A stretch of 64,000 nt of DNA from Roridomyces roridus (lineage: Eukaryota > Basidiomycota > Agaricomycetes > Agaricales > Mycenaceae): assembly GCA_029378245.1 (NCBI GenBank), contig JARKIF010000011.1, positions 372,001 through 436,000 of the forward strand. Direction: 5' to 3'. Each line of letters begins with the position of its first letter. The first letter of the stretch is position 1. A program made the translations under genes and the position numbers. The notes beneath the pieces were generated by a model. It did not search any database. It saw only the letters and a program-made list of their open reading frames with translations, and was not told the origin of the DNA. Below are positions 10,500 to 21,466 of this stretch, piece after piece.

Positions 10500-13400
10500 T
10501 CACTGTTTGGTAAGAGAGCCTGGATACGTTTCAATTAGCTCGCACGGTGGCTCGGGGAAGGTCTAAGTAATGTAATAGTAATTTAGTTTCATGGTCTTCC
10601 TGGTGGAGAAGGGATCACATACCTTGAGCCACTCTATAGCGTTGTGGACAATTCTTTTGTTGTAAGGGCGTTTAAGATCACTAATCGCCGAGGATTGTTC
10701 AGCTTCGATCAGAGCCTTCAAAAGCTCGGGATCTGGAGGACATGCTCTGAGCACACAACCCCAAAAGTGAGCGGTATAACTGGGTGATGAACTCAGAATT
10801 TATGGTCAATGGTCATCACTTAGACCATGAGATCTCACCGGAAGTTCAGTGGAAGGTGGTTCGTGGTTAAATTGATCGTGGTCCGCATACCCCCTTGAGC
10901 GAGATGTTGCAGTGTCGCAGCTGGATGAAGTTCGTGAATGCGTGTCGGATGGCATGCTGAGAAAAATAACAGTTTCAGTGCTTCAGAATCCTGGCCAACT
11001 GTCTCGCGCAATGGACAGATAATCCTCCGTAGATCATCCCATGAATAATTCATAGTGTGGCGGAGTCCCGGCAAGACAGGTATCGGGACTCTATTATGGT
11101 CATATAGGAAGACATAGGCATGGAGCAGCTCCCTCAGGCTTGGGGAAGTCCAGGCCCGAACTTGCTTGATGTCCAGCAATGCATCTATGGAGGCAGTCCT
11201 TCACTGCATTCCGCGACCGTGTAGGCAGACCTATTTCTAGCTGTGCTGACATGTGCCTACCCCGCTAGGCACATCAATTTAGGCTGTGCCTAGGTGAGTA
11301 CGTCGAAACTCTGCCTAGCTGTGCCTACCTTCTGCCTACGCTGTGCCTACATGACCCCCCTTTCTGGGTCTCACCACCTTTCTCGTGCTCGCTACGACCT
11401 ACTCACAAGCTCTGGGGCGGAAAACTGTGTCGCATGTTGGTTGCCATGATCACCCATAGCCGAGAGTCCAAAATAAATCGCGTAAATCGCGCCGATGATG
11501 CCGGTGAGCCTTGGATCCGCTGGCAGCGCCGAAATTGACAGCCGTGAGATTAGTTGCTGTAAACTGAATCCAACCGAACCCTGGATGCATTCGAGTGGTT
11601 GGCGGACCTCCAGAACAAGTTCAAAAGCTCTTGAAGTCCCTCAGAGGACAGATTACCGTGAAAAACAGGTAAGTCTGCCTACCTGTGCCTATCCCCATAG
11701 GCAAACCCTGTGCCTACACCCCGGCGGAATGCAGTGCTTGTGTTCTTCAGTGCACTGCACCATGTGTCATCGCATGCAGCCAAGAAGTGATATGCTTCCC
11801 CGACTTGAATGAGGTCTTCGGGAGGTGCTGGTTGAGTTGCCTGTCCAAAAATGAGCTAATGCAGGTCTGTCTGAAAGACATACCTTCAACCACTTCAAGA
11901 CTGCCTCAGCCGAGTTTTCTACATATGCGAGAATGAAATCCGGATTCACTAATCGGAAACGGGCAACAAGGCCTTCTGTAGGCAGAAACTGGATTATGTC
12001 TGGGGACGAGAATTCCCTACCCCAACATGAGATCAGACAAAAACTGAGGTATGCGCAACATACCATGCAACATGGCCGACAGCATTGAGATATTGATCCT
12101 GATAGGTGTAAGAGAGTGCATCCAGAATGGGTCCTGCAAGATGCTGATGATGAATGCTGCCTGGACCGGTAAAGAAAGCACCGGAGCGTGCCTCGTCCTG
12201 GAGGAAGTCAATGAATGATGCATGGTGAGGTCGGAGGCGCGTGGTGTCCGTAGGCTGGGAAGGTACGTCTATCACCGAGTGGGCACGACGAAGTGTCAGC
12301 CAAACATCACCGGATTCCAATCCCAGCAGTTGTTCAATCTGGAACATGGGGAGAATGTAACGAGCAGCAAGGACAGCCAGAATGGGGAGGAGCTGAACGC
12401 TATCACTGGGAACATCCTCCAGGATTTGAGTGTACAACTGATCCAGTGCGGCATAGGGCGATGTGTGCTTGGGTTTGGCCATGCCCATGATGATGCTGAG
12501 CCGATCAGTGGGACGAAAATCAGGGTCGTTAATAATTTCGATGACTGTGGCCGCGTAGATAAAGTATCCCGATGATCTCTTGATGAGATGCTCCAGAACT
12601 TCTTGGGATGGCCAGGGAACTCTTATGCTAACCATCATCTTGTGATCTCGAGATATGCGTCCGAATTCGTCCCGTAAATATGTGTGAATGTCCGTAAATG
12701 ACGGGGCAATGTTCATCTGCTGGTGTGTATTTTGGAGATTGGGCTCTTGAAACAGCTCGGCGATGTGAGGTTCAGGCCTGCTGGCAATGAGAAATCGAAG
12801 GGGAGTAGGATTGCCAACGAGGCCACGAGCGATGGACCGGACAATCTCTTGTTGACGATTCTCCCCCGTGCACTCGTCCAACCCATCAATGACCACAACC
12901 AAAATGTGAGTGGCAGGAAGCTGATGAGAGGGCTCCAAGATGAGTGCATCCAGTTGGGTGGGAAGGGATTTGTCGAATATATGAGGACTACCATCGATAC
13001 GAGGGACAATGTCGGCTCGAAATTCGGCAATGATGTAGGCGAGCTGGTATGCAATGGTGGGAAAGAGCTTCATGCTCTCGCCACGAGATGGGTCCCCGCG
13101 CTTGAAGAAAAAGCTGGCAACCGGGCGATTGTCCGCAGCTAGCTGTTGACAAAGAGTCTGTGCAATGGCAGACTTTCCTGCACCGGCCGGGGCATGAAGC
13201 CAGAGAATTTGGGTGCTTGGATCATCCGTCGCTGCCCACTCTGAAAGCTCCCGAAGGATTTCGGTACGGGTTTGAGGATGGCACATGGGTGGGGAGAATC
13301 TTTCGCCCGAATCATGGGCCGCGTCCTTCGCCGTCGCACGGTATAAAATTTGGAGTGCTGTCAAAGTTGTTAGCGGGTCATTCACTCAAAGCACCGGGGA

Positions 13401-14455
13401 GCTACTTGATTGCTCGCGACTGAGATCAGTCTTCTTGTCAATGAGATCGGTCTTCTTCTCGATGGAGGTCATCACGGCGAGCTAACACGGTCTCAGTGAG
13501 GGCCACCCACATGTGAAGTTACTCTCAAGTACCTGGAAGTTCCCAAGTTGTCCGTCGATGCGCCTGACAGCGGCCTCGATGGTCCTGATATCCTCGTCGC
13601 TCTCCAAGATCTTGATGATTCCGCACCGTTTCTGAAGGGCTTCGAACTCGTCCATTTCGTGCCTCAAAAATCTGCAGAACAATAATTATGAATCCAGGCT
13701 CAAAGACAGCATGACTCACTCGAAGAGTTTGCGAGCTCCTTCTCTGGCGACGTCGGATGACGCCTCATCCATAGCCCCGTTCACCGCGTCAAACGTAAGA
13801 GCGAGCTGCTCAAGTAGAGCTCGCAGAGTACTCGCGTTGTCGGAGACGGTCTGGAATTCCAAAAGAATATCAGTGTCTCAGATTTTCGGATGATAGGTCT
13901 AGACAACATACCCCCGTAAGATCGATGAACGAGTTGAGAACGGCGATGGGAATCTTGAATGGCGTACCCTCCAGAAATGGTTCTGCTTTCTTTGCCAGGA
14001 GTATGAATCCATTCTTGAGCGTGTCGATGTAGGCTGGAGACCTTGATGATCCAACGCCCGATGGAGGCGAAACAACTGCCCCAGTGAGATAATTTCACTT
14101 GCTGTACATTGTATGCAAATACCTGCGGTGCTCCCTTTCACTGACCCAGCATCTTTGTCGCCCGATGAAGAAGAGTTCGAGGGTTCCAGCCGGGCTGGAA
14201 CCCTCGATGGCGCAACGTCGGATTGACTCGAGATCAACATCGTAGGCTGCACGACTTTGGGCTCTAGTCAAATGATTTCAGGCAAATTTGAGATGCTGTA
14301 CATCCAACGTGCATGCACATACCCGCCGAAGCAGCATCTGGGTCGACGTCGTCCGGTGCCAGGGACGAGGAGTCCCCCCTCTTCTGCCCACAGAGTCCCC
14401 CGCATATCCGCAGTATGATCCCAAGCATGGTGAGAAGAGGGAGAGATGGCGCCAC
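10500..14455 (-). CDS. NACHT-domain STAND protein, exon split by transposon
   Basis: Fungal NLR-like signal-transduction ATPase, a group linked to allorecognition and defence. Exons in order: a short N-terminus with two Ser/Asp-rich exons; a helical domain (YIDTLKNGFILLAKKAEPF, then FEALQKRCGIIKILESDED); an exon with KKTDLIDKKTDLSREQ; the NACHT with Walker A APAGAGKSAIAQ and Walker B VVVIDGLDEC (about 12900-13200) and a conserved FLIASRPEPHI; then a helical C-terminal half ending in a small exon whose stop is at 10500-10502. No WD40 or ankyrin repeats are seen. A 535-bp element (11202-11736) lies inside the exon that continues into LLDIKQVRAWTSPSLRELL. Removing it with one 3-bp duplication leaves the frame open, so the gene was intact until that insertion. 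It may still be expressed if the insert is spliced. Confidence 0.8.
11202..11736. mobile_element. CACTA-like non-autonomous DNA transposon (MITE)
   Basis: 535 bp, bounded by terminal inverted repeats that begin CACTGCATTCCGC at both ends (13 identical bases, then a 4-bp variable step and a shared GTGTAGGCA). A 3-bp duplication, ctt, flanks it (11199-11201 and 11737-11739). Terminal CACTG plus a 3-bp target duplication is the signature of the CACTA/EnSpm superfamily. Inside both ends the motif TGCCTA or its complement is clustered: eight copies in about 11222-11352 and four in about 11671-11719, in both orientations. No transposase frame is present. It lies in an exon of the NACHT gene. Confidence 0.8.
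14110..14349 (-). repeat. Degenerate exon-intron tandem duplication in NACHT gene
   Basis: Two neighbouring 5' exons of the NACHT gene are similar in their Ser/Asp/Ala-rich ends (SSSLAPDDVDPDAASA and SSSSGDKDAGSVKGSTA). Both are followed by introns that start alike (gtatgtgcatgcac and gtatttgcatac) and share a downstream tgtacagca. This suggests duplication of a whole exon-plus-intron unit. Confidence 0.5.
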
Positions 14456-14943
14456 GTCGCAGGGGCACAGTATTATTAGTGTCTACCCACCGATTCTCGC
14501 GGTTGTCCAACTTACGACAGACAAAGATTTCAAAGAATTCTTCCTGGAAGGCCCATGTCAGACGTGGACAGAATGGCGAGACCGTCAAATCGAGCGATAG
14601 GGGAGATCAGACCGCGACCAGAGCCGTGAGCGGCACTCCATGATGACTTGATTGACTCGTTGGAAGTCTATAGTGCCTTCAAAGAGGGGAGAGCATGGAA
14701 CCCAGACGAACGGAAACGCGCTGTGGTGGTGGTAAAGAAAGACGAGTGATCAAGTGATCGGCCATCAATGCATCACCCAAAGTCCGGCTTTGGCTTGACC
14801 CCTTCGCGTCTCCTTCCAAGGATCGAGTACGCCTGACAGAAAACCGGTCACATACACATATTTTCTGCGGCGATCCGGTATCATTTACGGGCCCCGATCG
14901 TGCCGCCATCGGATAGCTTCTTTCCACTTCCCATCGCCTCTAG

Positions 14944-16149
14944 ATGGCCGATCCAGCGACATCGCCCCCACTGACCCGCGCCTCGGTGCAAGAGGCGCTC
15001 AAACTGATCGAGCCACACATCCACAAGACCCCCGTCCTCACCAACACGACTCTGAGCACGCTTGCATCGACACCACGCACATCGGCCGAGCTCGAGGGCA
15101 CCCCGTGGGCTGGTCAAGCTCCCGCAAAGCCTGTCATTCGGATCTGGCTGAAATGCGAGAATCTGCAGCGTATAGGTGCGTTCAAGGTCCGTGGGGCGTT
15201 CCATGCTATCGAGCGGCTTAAGCGGGAGCCCGGGTGGGAAGAGGGTGGAGGGCGGGAGCGAGGCGTTGTGACGCATAGCTCAGGTGAGTTTTCATTCGTC
15301 TTCACTCGTCGTAAACGGCAGAGACAATCCGATACAGGCAATCACGCACAAGCACTCGCCCTCGCTGCCCGTGAAAATGGAATTCCTGCGTACATCGTCA
15401 TGCCCACCATTTCCGCCGCTCCCAAGATCGCTGCCACAAAAGGCTACGGTGCCAACGTCATTTTCAGCGGCAGCACGAGTGTCGAACGCGAGGCCGCTGC
15501 TACGAAAGTCATCCAGGAGACTGGCGCCCGTCTCCTCCCGCCTTACGATCACCCCGATATCATGCTCGGTCAAGGCACTCTCGGACTCGAGCTCCAGGAT
15601 CAAGTCAATTCGGCGCTCGCGTCTTCATCCCCACCTTATTCTTCTCTCGTCGACACGCAGACGAGACAGCTTGACGCTATCATCGCACCATGCGGCGGTG
15701 GTGGCATGCTCTCTGGTGTAGCCCTCTCCTGCGAGGGAACGGGCATCCGGGTCTTTGGCGCAGAGCCCTCGTACGAAGGCGCCGACGACGCCACGCGGGG
15801 GTACTACGCAGGGAAACGCGTTGAGAGCGTCAGCTCGCTCACCATCGCCGACGGCCTCCGGACACCCGTCGGAATCTATCCCTGGCAAGTCATCTTCGAG
15901 CGGAAGCTCGTCTCGGGGATGTACAGCGTCACCGAAACGGAGATCATCGCTGCGTTGCGTTTGGTGTATGAGCGGGTTAAGGTTGTCGTCGAGCCGAGTG
16001 CTGTTGTCGGGCTTGCCGTGGCGCTGTATAACGAGGATTTTCGTGCGATGGTGGAGAAGGAGGCGGGTGAGGACGGGTGGGATTTGGGAGTTGTGTTTAG
16101 TGGCGGGAATGTGAGCTTGGAGGCGCTCGGAAAGCTGTTCGAGGGCTGA
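14944..16149 (+). CDS. PLP-dependent serine/threonine dehydratase or serine racemase
   Basis: Fold-type II pyridoxal-phosphate enzyme acting on serine or threonine, giving ammonia plus a 2-oxo acid or the racemised amino acid. The PLP lysine is in GAFKVRGAF. The substrate loop is SSGNHAQALA, formed across the intron. The phosphate-binding glycine loop is CGGGGMLSG, and C-terminal FSGGNVSLEALGKLF is also typical. One intron at 15284-15337 is 54 bp with no stop, so the unspliced frame stays open; the spliced protein is about 383 residues, normal for the family. Dehydratase and racemase cannot be told apart by eye. It starts close to the divergent NACHT gene, about 490 bp away. Confidence 0.88.
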   Translation: MADPATSPPLTRASVQEALKLIEPHIHKTPVLTNTTLSTLASTPRTSAELEGTPWAGQAPAKPVIRIWLKCENLQRIGAFKVRGAFHAIERLKREPGWEEGGGRERGVVTHSSGEFSFVFTRRKRQRQSDTGNHAQALALAARENGIPAYIVMPTISAAPKIAATKGYGANVIFSGSTSVEREAAATKVIQETGARLLPPYDHPDIMLGQGTLGLELQDQVNSALASSSPPYSSLVDTQTRQLDAIIAPCGGGGMLSGVALSCEGTGIRVFGAEPSYEGADDATRGYYAGKRVESVSSLTIADGLRTPVGIYPWQVIFERKLVSGMYSVTETEIIAALRLVYERVKVVVEPSAVVGLAVALYNEDFRAMVEKEAGEDGWDLGVVFSGGNVSLEALGKLFEG

Positions 16150-16574
16150 AAGGTGCCATTCGTGTTCTCCTTCAGGGTATCGCTGACTTTATGCCGGTCC
16201 ACAGTCCACTTTGGAATCAGACATTATGTACAGTATGCGGCTTAAATGTGCTTTTGCTACGAATTCTCCGGGACCACTCTCCACAAGCAACGCGATTTTC
16301 AGCCTCCTGTGGCTCGTGTGGGATCGTCATGGCATCTATTGGGAAGATAGTTTGACTTCGGCAGTGTGCATGCTTTACTGCTCAAATGTCTGTTTCTAAT
16401 TCTTACACTACACGCGGATAAATGCCCCAGGAAAATATATACGATGAAAACCCTTGCAAAACTCTCTAAAAAAACAAGTATCCACACATCCGCAGCTGAA
16501 ATTTCAAGCGCGTGCGAGCGGTGCTCTCATACGACCATCCAATCCCTGCATCAAGGTAAAGTCACTCCTTTGCA

Positions 16575-17709
16575 TCACGTTGAAACGAATAACAAATAAA
16601 CCTTGATGGTCCGTCTAACGATTTCCAACTCCTCCCGACATGTCGGCAGAGTGGGCGAGCCAATCTCAATTTCAATTTTGCTGCCTGGGACTATGCTTTG
16701 TGAGGAGTCGCCAGTGGAGTTGAGATACTCGACAAGAAATCGCCGCCAGTTGAGTGTCCGGGGGATGAAGTGCCCTGGAGTTCAAGAAGTTCAAACATAC
16801 TTATGAACTTGAAGAGAAAAAACAAGCAAACTCACCGCCTTGATGAATTTCCACCCTCGGCGAGTCGAAATACGTCGACAGACGAGCCATGTTCTCGGGT
16901 GCCACCATGATATCGTGGATGCCGAATATATGGAGAGACGGCGTGCGGATGTTGTTCGGGAGCTGGATTGCCTCGTTCGGTGCGTAAAACCCGGAAAACA
17001 GGACCGCAAATTGACTGCATCACATAAGCTTACCGATGGAGAGTGTAGGGACATTAACTTACAGTGGTGGGTGCTTCACGCCCTTGAGTAAATTTCCCTC
17101 CATCTCGTGGTTCTCGAGCTGTACGAAATATATAGTGGAATCGTGAGATTTGGGGACACCAGGGAGGGATGAAAACACGTACATGTGCGGTGATCAACGC
17201 GGCTAACGAGGCTCCTTGACTGAATCCTAGGATTCCCTGCAAGTGTTTGTTGGATCGCATTTCATTTGCCTGTGAGCAACTTTCTACTCGCATCGAAAGG
17301 CCCCTGGGTCTCCAACACCCTTCGAATATACTCGAACGACTCCAAGGCGGTTGGCACATCACGCATGGTATAGAGGAAGCGCCACCACGCCCGCGCGGGC
17401 TGGCCGCTGATCGTAATTGTGGAAGTCGAGCGGCCTCCATCGGACGGGATCGCGCCAGTGAGGTCGACAGCTAACAAGGCGTGCGGGGCGTCGATGTAGA
17501 CTGGGTTGAATGCGTCAGCTTGATTTTGAAGAAAGTCCAAGAAACACACCGAATTCAATGGCGTCCTGACACGCTTCTTCGATCGCAGAGAGCTGGTCAT
17601 CTTATCTCAGTCATCTGGTCTGTGAGGATAATTCCAACCGGCTCACCTTCGAACGGAATGTATGAGCACACTGTGAGTGCCCATGAATAGCCAGGACCCT
17701 CTTCTTCAT
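16575..17709 (-). CDS. FSH1-family serine hydrolase
   Basis: Alpha/beta-hydrolase of the FSH1 family (ovarian-cancer-gene-2/dihydrofolate-reductase-like hydrolases), small cytosolic esterases of poorly known substrate. The start MKKRVLAIHGHSQCA is typical. Six exons are assembled. The nucleophile is in GILGFSQGASLAAL; the acid is probably Asp in IFGIHDIMV; the histidine is in the split HQGGHFIPRT. FVYIDAPHAL forms across an intron. The third intron (17237-17291) starts with GC rather than GT, the only way to join GPFD to GILGFSQG in frame. The stop is at 16575-16577. An in-frame upstream Met near 17805 is unlikely because the family begins at the chosen Met. Confidence 0.85.
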
Positions 17710-18088
17710 GCCAAGCTGAGGGAGGAGAGGATGACGAGAACGAGACCATCTTGTGTCCTTGCGATGGCATTCATACGGATCCACTAGCATTGTTGGGCCT
17801 GTCATTGCCGTGGTGTACTTCCCCCAACAGGACGAATCGAAAGCGGGCGAGTATTGACGGGCGGCGCACGCGTGCGTGCTTGTTGTCGAGATTAGCGTTG
17901 ATTTGGGTGGTGTGAGCGGGAGACGAGAAGGAGAACGGACGATGCTACGGTGTCTGCATAGAAGTAAAGATGAAAACCAGTGCGGTGGGTCGATGTTTCA
18001 ATGTAAGGTTGCTTTCGGAGCCGAAGGAGGAATGAGGCAAGACAAGTGCTCCTGACGGGTGAGACCTTCGGCACCTTTAAAGTCGTCC

Positions 18089-18838
18089 TCAGCGCTGGAT
18101 TTCTTGGCCGTCCTCCGAGATGTCTAGCGAGATAGAGGTTTCTTCGAGATGCACCTGCCCATGAACGACATGGTCAAGACGGTGGTTCAGGAGGTGGACG
18201 AGCATATAATTGATTATTGGCATTACGCACGCCATAATGCTCACGGCAGAGAAAGAGGATAGCGAGCGGCCGATTCCCAACCCGCCATTCCGGACTTGAT
18301 AGGAAAAGGTCCCGGAGCCACGCATGTCGATAGGAAATCGGACGACGCAACTTTGAGCAGGTGGGTGAGAACCAGTAGCTAGCTTCGAAAACACGCCCTC
18401 TAGCCCGAGTTGGTGGTAAATGGATAGATCAAGAACTGGGATGGGCTTCTGAGGAGAGAGCCTAGTAGACGTCTGCGCGTGTTCCAGGCGTTGATAGGCT
18501 ACTAGGATCAGGGCAAGGCGACTTTTGAGCGGACGTCTTTTAGATGCATTAGCGACTAGGGCAGAAGTGCATGGGGGCAGCTCTGTGAATGGAGCTGGTA
18601 CTGGTGGTATGAGTTCCCATCCCGCAGAGGTTTTGGCAAGAAGGGCGACCAGGGATTGCGTCCAGAGAAGCTGCAAGATTTTGATTTGACTCCGATTGAG
18701 ACAGGCGTGAATACTGCAGGATTGCGCGTTACTGCTATGGTTGGAAGCGGGGAAACTTCGCATTGGCAATCGTATTCCGTGGACTGCTCGTGTGGACTGA
18801 AAAATATGGTGGGTCATGGGTGTCACTGAGTGAGTCAC
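18089..18838 (-). CDS. Hypothetical protein, doubtful ORF
   Basis: A single open frame of 249 codons with no recognised domain. One hydrophobic stretch near residues 200-225 (AVSIMACVMPIINYMLVHLL) could be a membrane segment. The composition (many His, Ser, Arg) is less convincing than that of the neighbours and no splice signals are needed. It lies between the FSH1-type gene and the MFS exporter. It may be real or a chance ORF. Confidence 0.3.
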   Translation of the reverse strand: MTHSVTPMTHHIFQSTRAVHGIRLPMRSFPASNHSSNAQSCSIHACLNRSQIKILQLLWTQSLVALLAKTSAGWELIPPVPAPFTELPPCTSALVANASKRRPLKSRLALILVAYQRLEHAQTSTRLSPQKPIPVLDLSIYHQLGLEGVFSKLATGSHPPAQSCVVRFPIDMRGSGTFSYQVRNGGLGIGRSLSSFSAVSIMACVMPIINYMLVHLLNHRLDHVVHGQVHLEETSISLDISEDGQEIQR

Positions 18839-19594
18839 TGTGATTGGTGCAGTTTGTTTTCGATCAATTTGATAGTTCCGCCTCTTGACACCGTACCACC
18901 ATCAGTATCACGCACGAACCTAAGTACTCATTCCTGGCCTGTTTCATTCCTGCATCTAGCTGTGACTTCCGAAAGGCCGACTGGTCTGTTATTCTCCCAC
19001 CCGACCCGTTTTCCGTTTTGCCGCCGGGGAACGCTTGCATTATGCCACTCGAACTCCAGGCTAAGTCCATGTACTAGAATCGATCATAGTGCTAGGCTTC
19101 ACATACATACGACCTTATCCCCACGATGGTGGCAAAGGCTTCTATCGTCTACTCTCGAACGCTCGGGACTGCATCTAGAACTCAGGAATCGAAACATTCC
19201 ACCAAGATGAATGCAGGACGTCTCATCCTGACGTTCCGGAGTCAAAGTCGAGGGCAGGCAGCTTTGGATGATGCGTGTGTCTGCCACTTGAAGTAAACTG
19301 TGCGCTGACGGAAGTATCCAGAGGTGAAGACGGAGCCGGGATGTTCTGCGGCGGAATTGTGGTTCCTCGACGTCGTGGATTTCGCATCCAGGTGTGTTGA
19401 GGGACCACTTCCTTGTTCTGCTACCTACTACCCGCTCGCAGTATGCCAAACAACTCCAGATATCCAGTCGGATGCCAACACCACGCACATGGTACCGCCA
19501 TTCGCGCGGTTCGACTTGATCATACGACGCTCTTCCTCCCGGCTCGCCCCCGCCAAGCTGGCCCGTTCCAATACTCAACCGTATGTACGCCGTC
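18839..19594. other. Intergenic, 3' side of MFS exporter
   Basis: Short frames only, none recognisable. Confidence 0.45.
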
Positions 19595-21466
19595 TCATTC
19601 ATTCCGACGCCGTCTCTCACTCCGCCGTGCAATCTTCTCCTCCTCAATCTGCTTCTTGACCTTTAAATCCATGCCAGGCGCCCACCGACTCCCCTCCCTC
19701 ACCCGTGCCCCATACCGGAAAAACAAAAACGGCATCGGCGCAAGCAACAAACCCACACCACCCAACAAAGTACACGCATAGCCCACACCCATCTTGTCGA
19801 ACATCTGCACGGTAAACAGCTGAGACCTTCCCGCCACAAGAGACCTCGCGACCGTATTTGCAGCGAATGCCGAGGCGGCAAACATGAGGTACGTGTCGAT
19901 TAAATACGAGAGGAAGGAGATGAAGATGGCCGAGATGCCGAATCCCACGGGGATGGTGCTGAGGGCGGGGAGGTACCACGGGATGGATGTGTATTCGCCC
20001 GTCCAGCCCAACCAGAAGATGCCGATGACGAAAACTGGTGCGCCGAGCATGGCGGCGCGGAGTCGTTCCTCGGGCGGTGGGAAGCCGCGCCATAGTTTGA
20101 TGAGTTGCGGGTAGTCGGTGGCGAGGAAGTGGGTTGAGAGCGCGCCGAGGACAGTGCCGATCCCGACGCCGATAAAGATGAGGCCGTTGAGGGAGATGGT
20201 GAAGCCGTGTTTTTCGATGAAGATGATGGGCAAGGCTTCGAATACTTTGGCGTGTTAGTCCAGTGGGGGAAGGAGCAGTGAATGAACGCACGCATGTACA
20301 TCACCCCGTAAATGAGACAGATGTAAAGTGTCACAAGGACGAGAATGAGTTCCTCGCTGAGCATGATGAACGGCCGAAACAACGTCCGCTTTACGATTCC
20401 CAACGCCGACCAATCCTCCTTCTCGTGCGCCGCATACAACCACTGGCCACCCTCCGGGTCAACCCGCCTCCGCTCCTTCACCTTGCGCAAGAGGATCACA
20501 GGCGCGTACGTCTCGGGAAGGAAACAGGCCGTGAAAAGCGTACACGCGCCAGCGAATATCATACCAACCCAAAACACCCAACGCCAGTTCAACGAACCGC
20601 TGTCGACGATGAACCCCGCTACGATCGGTCCCAAGATGGTCCCCAGAAACACCGAGGCACTCCACGTCGACATTGGCAGCCCGCGTTTTTCGGCGCTCCA
20701 GACGTCCGCCAGAACGCCGCCGCACGAGACGAGGGGCGCGACGCCAAAGAAACCGCAGAGGAATCGTGTCGTCAGCAGGGTTTCGATGTTTGGAGCGAGG
20801 GCTTGAGGGATGTAGAGGAGGGTGTAGATGGACATGGCGAAGATCAAGGTGGGGCGTCGACCCAGGAGTTCGCTGCCTGGGCCCCAGACGAATGGACCGA
20901 GGACGTAACCGACGAGGAAGGTGAATGTGACGAGGTACGATACCTCCGGCGAGAGATGGAAATGAACTTGAATGGCTTGCACAGCCGAGGTCGGTGCGGA
21001 CGAGGCAAATGTTCTAATAAAGATATTTAGTTTTATTGAGCACTTTGAAGAGAAAACAAAACGCGCACACATTTATGGCCATGATGACACAAGTCGCCGT
21101 TATAAGCCATTTCCTCCCCTCGCTCCAATTCTGCGGATTGGCCTGGTCCTGCGGGTCGTCCCAGGCGATCTCCTCGGAATCGCGCAGCTGTGGCGGGGCA
21201 GGCTGCGTCAATTCCGAGTTCTTTCCGTTCAATATCGGCATGACAGGCTTGTGCGGCCTGGGGATATCCTCTGCCTCGTGCGCGAGCGTCGTAGCAGAGG
21301 GAAAGGCGGGCGTGGTAAGTGAAATCTCGATGACGGGCATGGGCTCCAAGGGCCACACGCGAGACGGATCCGCGCCGACCATCGTGCCACTGGACGATTG
21401 GGGCGTGAGCGTCTGGAGACCGGGGGGAAGGTCGGGGAAGCGAGACTGGTTGTCACTGTCAGCCAT
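19595..21466 (-). CDS. MFS exporter, DHA1 drug/polyamine:H+ antiporter type
   Basis: Twelve-helix plasma-membrane efflux carrier of the DHA1 group (polyamine/multidrug family). The long polar N-terminus, about 120 residues, ends in WDDPQDQANPQNWSEGRKW, the usual prelude to TM1. Antiporter motifs: FLVGYVLGPFVWGPGSELLG then RRPTLI between TM2 and TM3, and STWSASVFLGTILGPIVAGF for the motif C region of TM5. Three exons: the first intron (about 21009-21049) joins phase-2 to give NVCATFASSAPTSAV; the second is near 20240-20292. The start is the ATG at 21464-21466. About 590 residues. Export of toxic compounds or polyamines is inferred from family; the substrate is unknown. Confidence 0.88.

Noticed and set aside
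18089..18838. Plus-strand reading of the same stretch as a P450-like fragment
   Set aside because: No haem-binding motif or ExxR was found in any frame.
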